A program made the translations under genes and the position numbers. The notes beneath the pieces were generated by a model. It was given only the letters and a program-made list of their open reading frames with translations. It was not told the DNA's origin and made no database searches. Shown piece after piece: positions 23,601 through 32,605 of a stretch of 64,000 nt of DNA (the stretch's first letter is position 1; each line of letters begins with the position of its first letter). The stretch comes from Chlorella sorokiniana (lineage: Eukaryota; Chlorophyta; Trebouxiophyceae; Chlorellales; Chlorellaceae), in contig CP084609.1 of assembly GCA_025917655.1 (NCBI GenBank), positions 1,612,001-1,676,000 of the forward strand, in the 5' to 3' direction.

Positions 23601-24478
23601 CCTACGGCGGCCGCACCAAGCTGTCAACATTGGATCTGTCTAACAGAAGCGTCGTGCATGTGGTAACGGGCTTGACGGGCGCCCTGTCGTGCTCCTTTGA
23701 CGCCAGAGGCAATGGAGATGTCTTCATTGGCGACGAAAGTAATGTGTACCGCTTGCCGGCTACCACATCCTTGCCAACCAATCAGGGTTCTTTAATATGG
23801 CTAGGGGGCGGCCCAGGGGGCGCATATCTGGTAAGCGTGGCAGGATACACGAAGGACACCACCACTACCTTCTACTTTGTTCAATCGGGCTTTGAGCAAT
23901 CAAGCGGTGAGCGCGCAACACGCATGCCATTGTGCCAATGCTGTTTTCAAGTAGCTATCATGCAAATGCACGCGCTCTCTTCCCTATTGCCGCATCACTA
24001 CCCTCCCTCACACACATGTGCAAGCGCACCAACTGCACGCACATTCCCCGACCACCCCTCTCCTGTCCAACACACAGGTACTAATTTATTCAGTTTCGAC
24101 ATCGTGAGAAAAACTGAACCGGGAAGTTATCAAAGCTTCTTTTCCGGCAGTATGGATCTTGGTGGAGCCATCACTGTCGAGAATAGCGATGCGTCATGGC
24201 CATATGCCGGCACCTTTTACGGGCCTTCCATTGCCCTTGACGAGGCCAACGACGCGCTCTACGTGACCTACGACCCTGACAATTTCAATGGGGCAGGCCC
24301 CATCCTGTTCATGCCGAACGCCTCCACACGCGGCGGCGGCACTGACGGCGCCCGGTTTGGGGCGCAGTTGACACAGTTTCCAGCCCGCTTGCAAGTGGTC
24401 GACGGCAAGCTGTATGCCTTGGGAGATGCCACCATCTACCGCACCACGTGCCCCCTGGAGAGCACGATCCCTGGGTGA
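20681..24478 (+). CDS. Secreted Cys-rich, SPPPP-linker, beta-propeller-like protein
   Basis: Not a family I can name; extracellular. Start at 20681 gives a signal peptide (RSVRLCCWLALCAL-VPVVAA). Exon 2 has DTCASTGEAC and a PPPPP stretch, exon 3 CLPDGSLWSYNAYTECC, exon 4 GPYCKCVPVGES and ECCTRH, then a hinge of SPPPP units like pherophorin/extensin linkers. A GC-AG intron (21445-21534) keeps the SPPPPSP rhythm. The rest (21.7-24.5 kb) is a run of about 50-residue beta-strand units such as GMSADSQGNLYFGSANVG, GDNIWVVVEKSG, GLDVDLNNSAIYV, GLDNPGDICGVKDGKLWLL and SIALDEANDALYVTYDP, typical of NHL/SMP-30-like propellers. About ten exons, all apparently open. Base composition is less GC-rich than the neighbours. 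A role in wall or adhesion is inference. Confidence 0.75.
21445..21534 (+). other. GC-AG intron in the beta-propeller gene
   Basis: Exon ends ...CCACCTCCCAG and the intron opens GCAAGT, the classic GC-donor consensus. It ends TAATTGCAG before CCCGGACCAGTGC. Splicing gives PPPPSPSPPPPSP-DQCTG, continuing the proline repeat. Read-through would instead insert about 30 residues with several Cys, and that frame is also open, so retention is possible. Confidence 0.65.
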
Positions 24479-25711
24479 CCATCAAGGTATCCATTGTTGG
24501 TGCATCACCCAGCCCAAGCTTGCATTTGTGCATGCACAGCGCACTCGTTTCTTTCTCCAAGGGCACTTCAAGATTTGGGATAAGCATGGCAATTTCTTGC
24601 TGTCCTGTTAGGATTTATCTTTCTGGGCACTGATCTGCATTTTGTATGTAGCCTGAAGCTCTTGTAGCAGGGGCCCTCCTTCCCCGTGCATGTTGCCACA
24701 TAGCTGCTGTTGTTGCGCAACATTGCTGTTGTTGTTGTTGCGCATATGCAGCACATGCCAAGCATTCTGTAAAATCTGCCATCTATGTCTATCATGAAGG
24801 AGCCCAACGATGCACAAGGCTGGATGCGATGCCGTGTGGCTGCTGCATTTTCTGCTGCCCGCCACTGCTGCATGGAAGGCTCTGTAAGAGATGGCGCTGC
24901 TTACCGTCTCTAAACCAAACCAGGGTGGCCTCTTACGACGCTTATCCCTCACACCAACCAATTGGTATGCCCTACACTCTCAACGGCGAGGCACAGGGAC
25001 CGAAGAAGGACGAAACAGGCACAACACAGTAGATGAGACACATTCGCACATGCCGTGCCAGCAGGGCTCAGCATGGCTCATGCCGTGTGGTAGGCAGAGC
25101 TCCCACAGGCTCGCATGCGCAGCCACGAAGCCAACGCTTTATCAAGCACGGCTCGATCATGACGTTGCTTGGCACACATGCACAGTTGTCTTACTTGCTC
25201 TACCGCAGCTTGCCAGGGGCCCTTACCCCTGCTGAACCACAGCGCGGTTGTAATGCACTGCTGGCAGCACCGAGGCGTGGCGGGCCAGCAGCAAGTTTCA
25301 TGGAGAGCAGCAAGAAGCGCTGCTTCTGCCGCTCAGCGGCGCTCCCACTGGCTGCAGACGCCTTCGAGAGCGGTGAATGGCAAGGCAAGCGCCCCCTGTC
25401 GGGATCTGCAGCCAACCTTCACGCCAGCTGCACTCGTTGACTGCAAGGGGTGGGGCTTAGGAGTACGTTTTGACTGTTCAGCGACTCGCACTGCTCAATT
25501 GGATTTTGGGCCGCGCCAGCCAGACTTTCATTCAACCCCAGGGGCAGGACACCAGCTTGACGTGCAATGCATGGCTGGAACCCTTGCTCTCCAGGGTGCG
25601 ATCACATGCGATTCGTCATCCGATTGGTCCTCCTGTTTGACACAACGCAGCAGCATTCAGTCCTCCACTTAGGGCTTGGACTGAAACCGGCTGCGCGGGC
25701 AACGCAACAAC
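24479..25711. other. Intergenic: propeller 3' UTR and IDH promoter
   Basis: No gene recognised over 1.2 kb. Contains a GTT/TTG-rich microsatellite-like stretch (24705-24745) and the TGTAA signal. Open plus-strand frames at 25033-25440 and 25169-25672 overlap each other and have no recognisable domain. The last 200 bases should hold the IDH promoter and 5' UTR. Confidence 0.5.
24768..24772 (+). terminator. TGTAA polyadenylation signal, beta-propeller gene
   Basis: TGTAA lies 290 bases after the stop of the plus-strand propeller gene, in an A/T-richer stretch. Motif and position only. Confidence 0.45.
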
Positions 25712-28700
25712 ATGCTGCGGCAGGCGCTTTCATCGACCGTCCTTCGCAGCCTACGGGCTAGCGAGGGTTTCTCCAGCAGCGGTCTGCCCGGCATGGCGGC
25801 GAGGGCCTACTCTGCTACCGCCGCCCAGGAGCCCACCGTGACCGCCACCCTGTTTCCTGGCGATGGTGGGCAGCCGTGTGATACGGGCATTGCCGCCCCA
25901 GCGCCCCGGGGGTTGACTACACACCTGCCTGCCGCCAGCCGCTGCGCTGCCGCCACCCACCCTCCCTGGCGCCATGCTGCCCCCAGGCATCGGCCCCGAG
26001 ATCAGCGAGGCGGTGATGAAGATCTTTGAGGCAGCCAAGGTCCCCGTCCAGTGGGACATCCAGTACGTGGGCAAGGAGGTGGACCCGCGCACCAACAGTT
26101 TTGTGACTCGCGAGAACCTCGACTCTGTGCTGGTGGGCCCCCCTGGGACTCGTGCAGCACGCGGGACGGGCACAAGGGCCGTGTGCCTCTGTTGGGAGGC
26201 AGCCACACCTCCGCTGGGTCAGCAGTAAGGAGGAATGCAGCAGGCTGGGGGCAGGACCACGCAGGGCAGGCTGCGGGAGCCACTCTCGCATGACATGCAG
26301 CTGCTGTTTAAACGCGTGCTTGCGCAGCCATGGGCAGCGCAGGTGCTAAGCAGCGGTCATGGCTGCACCATCTGACATCGCCCCCTCACCGCTTGTGCCC
26401 CTGCCCCGTGCGTCACGGCAACCCCGCCGCCCGCAGAAGAACCGCATCGGCCTCAAGGCGCCCATGGCCACCCCGATTGGCAAGGGCTTCCGCTCCCTCA
26501 ACCTCACGCTGCGCAAGGAGCTGCAGCTGTACGCCAACGTGCGCCCCTGCCTCAGGTGCGTCGCAGGCAGCCCCCTTGGGTGGGTGGGTTGGGCCTGAAG
26601 CGTCTGGAAGCCTGACCTCCATGGTTTCGAGCCGAGCCATGCCCGGGGCTTTTTCACAGTGGCCCTGGAGGGTTGTTGCGCTTCGATGCAGCCACGCTAC
26701 AGCCACTTCGGCGCCTAATCCTCGGCCCTGCGCATCGCCCCTCACTGCCTTCCCCGGCTGTGGCCCACCCAGAACCCGCCACACGCTCGCCGCCGCCTGC
26801 CTCCTCCCCTGCCCCTCACCCGCGCAGCATCCCCGGGTTCAAGACGCGGTACGAGGGCATCGACTTGGTGACCATCCGCGAGAACACGGAGGGGGAGTAC
26901 TCGGGGCTGGAGCACGAGGTGGTGCCCGGGGTGGTGGAGTCGCTCAAGGTGGGTGGGGGGGGGGGAGGGGGAGAGTGTCGGTGCGTCGCCTTTGTTGCTG
27001 TCCGGGCAGCGATGCTGTTGCTCAGAGGCTGTATTGTCCAGCAATGGGCGTCTTGCTGGCTGCGAGGCAAAGGGGCGACGCCGCATCGTCGCCTCATGCC
27101 GGTCACTGCGGCCTGGGAATTCACATGCCCCGCCTGGCCCACCCAGCTCATCAAGCCTTCCCGTCCACCCACCCACCCCCTGCCCTCCTCCTCAGGTCAT
27201 CACGCGTGTGGCGTCCACCCGCGTGGCCGAGTTTGCGTTTGAGTACGCACGCAAGCATGGACGCAAGAGGGTGACGGCGGTACACAAGGCCAACATCATG
27301 AAGCTAACAGACGGCCTCTTCATCAAGTGGGTTCTTTATTTGTTGGTTTGGTGTCGTGTTGGCTGTAGCGCAATAGCTGGATCCGGGGTCGTTGATTTGG
27401 GGATTGCTGTGCTCATCTTGCGACTTTTTGATCCTTTGGGCGCATGGTCCAATCCGGGCTCTGGGCACAGCCATGCCTGTTTTTGACCAGGAACTGGCTG
27501 TGTGGCATGTGCCGCGACAGCTATCTGTGGATCCCAAGGGATATCCCCAGCACGCGCATGCCCCCCACCACCGCCCCCCTTCCCGCCCACACCACACCAC
27601 ACACACACACACACATATGCACACACTCTTCACTCATCTCCTCTGCAGGTGCTGCCGCGAGGTGAGCGAGCGATACCCGGAGATAGAGTACGACGAGATG
27701 ATTGTGGACAACACGTGCATGCAGGTGCATAGATTATGTTTGGCTGGAAGTAGGCTTGGTCGGCAGGGCTGGGGGTGTGTGGCGTCTGAGGCAGGATCAG
27801 CGCTGCACCAGGGTTGTGCTAGCCCCGTCCACAGGGACGCCCTGTGAAAGCCCTGTGGCGAGCCCACCTGACCTGTCTGCCCTCCTTGTGCGCTCTCTGC
27901 CTGTGCAGCTGGTGTCGCGGCCCACCCAGTTTGACGTGATGTGCATGCCCAACCTTTACGGCGACATCATCTCCGACCTCTGCGCCGGCCTCATCGGCGG
28001 GCTGGGCCTCACCCCCAGCGGCAACATCGGTGCGCGGGGGCGCCACACGTGCCGCCTGCATCGGCGCTGCCCTCTCCTTGATGCGTGGCGCCCTGCCCGG
28101 CGCATGCTTTCGGGCAGGCATGCCGGCGTCGCCGGCCTGCCCGTGGCTGCCCACCCTGGCCGCCTGACATGTGCCGCTCCCGCCCTGCCCTGCTGCTGCT
28201 GGCTCCCGCCCTGCCCTGCTGCTGCTGGCTCCCGCCCTGCCCTGCTGCTGCTGGCAGGCGCCAACGGCCTGGCGCTGATGGAGGCCGTGCACGGCACCGC
28301 CCGGACATCGTGGGCCAGGACAAGGCCAACCCCACCGCGCTGCTGCTGTCGGGCGTCATGATGCTGCGCCACATCAACCTCTCCAAGCCCGCTGACATGT
28401 GAGGGGGAGGGGCGGGGAGGGGGAGCGGGGGTGAGGGAGGGGGCGCTGGCGGCACCGCGTGCTTTCAGGGGCCTCGCATGGGTTGCTGGCGTGTGCCTGT
28501 GACTGGCACGCCCTCCGCCCTGCCCTGCCCTCCACCTCCGTCCCCCCCCGCTGCTCGCCTTCGGCACACCGCTGCAGCAACGCTGTTGCCACACTGCTGG
28601 GTCAACGCTGCGGCGCCCTCCCATGCTTGCTGCAGGATCGAGCGGGCCGTGCTGGCCACCATTGCGGAGGGCAAGTACCTGACGCGCGACCTGGGCGGCA

Positions 28701-28753
28701 AGTCGGGCACATCAGACTTCACCAAGGCCATCATCGGCGAGCTGGATGACTGA
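25712..28753 (+). CDS. IDH: NAD-dependent isocitrate dehydrogenase subunit, mitochondrial
   Basis: TCA-cycle enzyme subunit (isocitrate + NAD to 2-oxoglutarate) in the mitochondrial matrix. Nine exons: 25712-25865, 25987-26132, 26437-26555, 26828-26948, 27196-27326, 27649-27724, 27909-28029, 28258-28398, 28636-28753, about 375 residues, the normal size. The N-terminus is a presequence ([17 protein letters not shown]). Family motifs: [84 protein letters not shown] and [12 protein letters not shown]. The full substrate loop and YGDIISD point to a catalytic-type subunit, though NAD-IDH subunits are similar. At 28300-28302 the family reading [17 protein letters not shown] needs one extra C (CCCC for CCC). 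All else is in frame, so this is probably a sequence error. Confidence 0.95.
28176..28253. repeat. 26-bp tandem repeat, three copies, in IDH intron
   Basis: Three exact head-to-tail copies of a 26-base unit beginning GCTCCCGCCCTG at 28176, 28202 and 28228. They end at the branch/acceptor region of the intron before the exon at 28258. Each unit ends CTGCTGCTG, so it adds polypyrimidine-like tract just upstream of the acceptor. Confidence 0.9.
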
Positions 28754-29008
28754 AGGCCCGGGGAAGGGAGAAGACCGTGAGGAACCCAGGAGGGGCCAGG
28801 TGGACCAGCTTCCCTGACCGCGAGTGGGCTGGCGCGCGCGGCCCATGCCTCGCCCTCAGCGAGCGGCCCCAAGCTCGGGGCATCAGCCCTGCCTGTCTAC
28901 AACGCAGTGGTTGCTGCCCCGCGCTCCTGCCCCTCGAGCCCTGGCCTCTCGTGCCACGCAGCTCCCCCTGGCTTCCCCTGTCCGTTGCCATAGACTCGTC
29001 ACTGCCCC

Positions 29009-29013
29009 TTACA
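29009..29013 (-). terminator. TGTAA polyadenylation signal, ATC-hydrolase-like gene
   Basis: TTACA on the plus strand, about 350 bases past the minus-strand stop at 29363. With the IDH signal at 29294 it would make the two 3' UTRs overlap by about 290 bases. Confidence 0.35.
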
Positions 29014-29293
29014 GCCTTGCTCGCACTTGCCTGTCTCTCTCTGTGTGCCGTCTCCCAGCAATGCGTTGTGCGTCTAGCGCCCCGTGGTGCAGCACTTGCT
29101 TCCTCACGTCTGCTGCTGCACAATTTCTTTCCCGTTTGCCAACCTTTTCCTTTGATGCTTCACATCACACAGCCCATGCACACGCAATACACACACCTCA
29201 ACCGCATCGCTTTGCACTGCACTGTCTGTTGCTGCAGGCTTTGCAGCCAGCGCGGCGTCCAGTTATGCCGCGCTCGGCATGCAAAGAGCACAC

Positions 29294-29298
29294 TTGTA
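29294..29298 (+). terminator. TGTAA polyadenylation signal, IDH gene
   Basis: TGTAA 541 bases past the IDH stop and 65 bases before the stop of the convergent gene at 29363. If used, the IDH transcript overlaps the 3' UTR of its neighbour. Confidence 0.4.
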
Positions 29299-29362
29299 AA
29301 GAAGCCAATTCCACAGCCAAGGCTCTGGACACGCGGTGCCGGGAAGCCAGCCATCCTGGGCT

Positions 29363-30971
29363 TCAGCTCTGGCTGGCGCCGGTGCGCTTCACGTAGAAGC
29401 GGCAGCAGGGGTCGCCCTCGCTGATGGCTGTGGAGCGCCCGGCCTGCACCCCGCGGGACGGCGCCTCGAACCACACGCGGTCCAGGCTGCAGCAGCAGGC
29501 GCCCGCCAGCTGCGGCTGCCCCGCGGCATCGAAGAGCGAGTGGTAGAAGCAGCGGGAGATGGTGAGGGAGGACTGCGAGAAGCATGATGGGGGGGCAGCT
29601 GGGAGGGAGGGCAGGCAGGGACGCAAAAGCCAGTTGGCCAGGGACTCGGATGCGATGGGCAGGGCCACCAGCGCAAGCAGCAGCACCAGGCCGGAACTCG
29701 CCGTGCCCAGGCAGCGCAGGGCAGGGCGGGCCGTACGCTGCGCCGCGGTGCCTGCCGCAGCGCAGCCCGCTCCCCGCACCTCTCGCTCCCCTTCCCGCAG
29801 CTCGCTCTGGAAGCCGGCCCCCAGGTCCCACTGCAGCCCCCGCAGGCGGGCCCGCATGGCGGCGTACCCGTCCGCGTGCAGGAAGCGCGTGGCGCGGTGC
29901 AGGAAGCGCAGCAGCGCCTCGGTGCGGCCGCCCATGTGCTCCCTCAAGATCTGCGGCAGGGCACCCAGGGCAGACGCTTAAGAGGCGTGGTGGCCGGACG
30001 GGGGAGGGCTTGATGCAGCACACCACACCGAAGGAAGCGGCGAGCAGACGAAACGCCGCTCAAGCGCGGCGCTGTTTTGAGGCTTGGCAGCCCTGTGGGG
30101 GCAGCGCGGCGCGAGCGCACCTGCAGCACTTCCGCTTCGTCCCGCAGGAAGGGCAGCAGCGCCTTGTGGCTGGCCAGCACGAGCGCCGCGACCTGCAGGT
30201 GCGTCTCCGCGCGCTCATCCACCGCCGCGGCGGCATGCTGCGCCAGCGCCCGCGCATACTCGCGCTCGATCAGGTCCTGCAGCTCCTGCTCGCGGCCCTC
30301 CAGCTGGTGGTACTGCCTGGGGGCGGGGAGGTGCAGGCGCGCAGCAGCGGTGTGGGGGCAGGGAGGGGGGGTGTCGTCCTTGATAGCCACCTTGGCATAT
30401 GCAATGGGTACGCGAGTCAGCTGCCATCCATGCTGCAAGCGGAGACTGGCTCATGCACGCCGCGCATCCCAGACAGCGGTTTGGAAAACCCAACAAGACA
30501 GCAATACGTTGCATGCCCCCCGCCTTCCCGCACGCACACACAGTTTCCAGTGTTGGGGGCTCACTTGCAGCGCGCCTGCACCAGGCCGCTGATCCACCAC
30601 TCCCTGTTCTTGTCCTCAAGCCACAGCCGAACCCCGGGAAGCGGCGGTCCAACCAGTGCACCTGTGTAGCAGCCAAATAGGCGTCGCAGTAACCTTTGGG
30701 TGCAGGGATGACTGGTAAAGGCGCCGAGACAGGCAGCTGCCCGGCAAACCTGCCGAGTGGGCGGTGGTGACGCGCCCGGTGACATAAGCGGCGGGGCCGG
30801 GGCCTGTTGCACATCCTGATTGCTGCTGCGATTCTCCGCTGCTGCTGCAACTCCCTGAGATGCCTGGCCTTCACCGCTAAAGGCCCTCAGAAAGGCTGGC
30901 GGGGAGGTGGGTGGGGCCCCGCCTAGCGCCCTGGCGCCTGCCAGCCTCAACCTTGTCAAGCTTCTGCTCAT
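29363..30971 (-). CDS. Organelle-targeted protein with ATC-hydrolase-like domain
   Basis: Four exons. The start at 30971 gives an Arg/Ala/Ser-rich targeting peptide (MSRSLTRLRLAGARALGG... FLRAFSG). Exon 1 continues to WLEDKNREWWISGLVQARC. Exon 2 (about 30121-30319) reads QYHQLEGREQELQDLI and AETHLQVAALVLASHKALLP, an amphipathic helical part. Exon 3 is ILREHMGGRTEALLRFLHRA. Exon 4 (from about 29580 down) reads SSLTISRCFYHSLFDAAGQP, then SLDRVWFE and STAISEGDPCCRFYVKR. That end resembles the L-2-amino-thiazoline-4-carboxylate hydrolase family: a Cys in xVxRCxYH, then Asp, then GG/GDxCxF. In bacteria that family opens a thiazoline ring to give a cysteine precursor; in algae the substrate is unknown. 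The intron boundaries at 29580/29779 are inferred. Gene function is therefore tentative. Confidence 0.65.
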
Positions 30972-31236
30972 CGAATCTATAAATCATACAGTAGTAGTTT
31001 TTGATGTGCAAAACCCTCAAAATGACCAGCTCTGGCGTGCTGGGCGCCACCTCGGCAGGATCATGGACCCTTTTCAACGCCTGACAACATTGCCGCAACC
31101 CAACAGGCGTGTGGTTGCTTGTGGAATGCTGGTGGTCTTCAGGACCTCCTGCTGTCCAAAGAAGTGATCGCCGATCAACAGGCCGAGGCGCCCTTGCCTG
31201 CATCGGCAACGTCTCACAAAGACCGCTGTATTTGCA
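30972..31236. promoter_or_regulatory. Head-to-head intergenic region (ATC-hydrolase-like / EME1)
   Basis: Only 265 bases separate two divergent starts (30971 minus, 31237 plus), so both promoters must lie here or overlap the first exons. It is A/T-richer than its flanks, with AATCTATAAATCATAC near 30975. No defined element beyond this TATA-like string. Confidence 0.45.
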
Positions 31237-31756
31237 ATGAGCGAGGTCGTGGACCTTTGCGACAGCGACGAGGAACTTCCGCCACTGGCAGCGCGCCTGC
31301 AACAGCGGAGGCGCCCATTGCTTCTCAAACGCAAGACAAGCGGCAGACGAAATCGCATCCTCCAAGCAGACCGCATCTGGCGGCAGCTGCCGCTGGCGCC
31401 GCCGTCATCCGCCCACCTCTGTTGGCGGTGCACAACCACTCTGGCAGCCCGACACGTGACGAGGCTAAGACAGGCAGCGGCAGCTTGATAGCGCCTAGTC
31501 AGGCGGCTGCGGATGATGTGGATGAGCTGCAGGCTGTGGCAATGGCACTGCGCCAGCGGATTCAGGCCCGCAAGGCCCGTAAGGCTGCCAGGGAGGCGGC
31601 AACGGCAGCAGGCGCCGGCGAGGCCGAGGCCCCTTCTGCCGCTGCTGCCGTGCGGGGTGTTCAGGAACCAGACCTGTCCAGGGCGCAGTACCACCAGCAG
31701 GAGCAGCGGATCCAAACACAGGACCTGGACCTCAGGGGCAGTGGCAAATCATCGTT

Positions 31757-31788
<32 letters not shown>

Positions 31789-32574
31789 TTCAGCCTGCGT
31801 GGGAGCGCAGACATGGCCGACGCAGCAAGCAGCAGGCACAGACGACGAAGAGGAGTGGCATCCGCCGGGCGCCAGCCAGCGCAGGGCTGCGGCAGGAGAA
31901 GTGCGGCGCAGACCAAGCCTTGGGGCAGAGGACGGAAGCCGCCTGCCAAGCAGCCTCGGCGGCCAAAGCGGACTGCAGAGGAGATAGCGCGGGACAAAGC
32001 GGTCAAGGTGGGTGCTGGGCGGCCCTGCAACACTGATCCATTGTCCTGCTGTCTGCCAGGTGTGACGGCAGCTGTGTTCTGCGTTTTCGTCTGGCACAGG
32101 AGCAAGAGAAGCTGGACAGGCAGGCGCTGCGAGCCGCCACCGCCAAGAAGAATGCGCTGCAGCAGGCAAGGCGGCAGCCCGCAGCACTGCCCCCGTCAGG
32201 CTGCGGACGCGCTGCTGGCTTGGGCTGCGCCGGCGCTGCGCTGCGTGACTGGGCCGCTGCCCGGCACGCTGCTCAGCCCAGCTTACGGCTCCCGTGCTGC
32301 GCAGGTGAAGCTTCTGGTGGACTCAGCCTTGATGAGCAGCGGCGCTGACGGCACTTCTTTGGGCGTCAAGCTGCTGGGTGGGTGCTGGCTGGGCAAGTGC
32401 TGGCTGGCTGGGCGGTGCGGGCGCAGCCAGCTTTTGTTGTTGGTCGGTGGGGCCCAGGGCCAGGTGAGCGCCCCAGCGTGCTGCTTTAGCCTCTTCCGTC
32501 AAGCCTCCAGTTGCGCTGGCTCCTTGCTCCTGTTCCAGCCGCTTACAGCCCCCTCCCACACACACTAGCACCAC

Positions 32575-32605
<31 letters not shown>

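Larger units (their letters stand above)
28754..29362. other. Convergent 3' UTR region
   Basis: Lies between the IDH stop and the minus-strand stop at 29363. No gene is seen; it carries one TGTAA on each strand as listed. Confidence 0.5.

Noticed and set aside
25033-25672. Two overlapping plus-strand frames upstream of IDH
   Set aside because: They overlap in different frames, show no domain or signal, and have no clear splice partners.
28258-28398. IDH as a pseudogene because of the frame break
   Set aside because: Every other exon, splice site and motif is intact, and the same type of G/C-run break recurs in many other genes, so sequence error is more likely.
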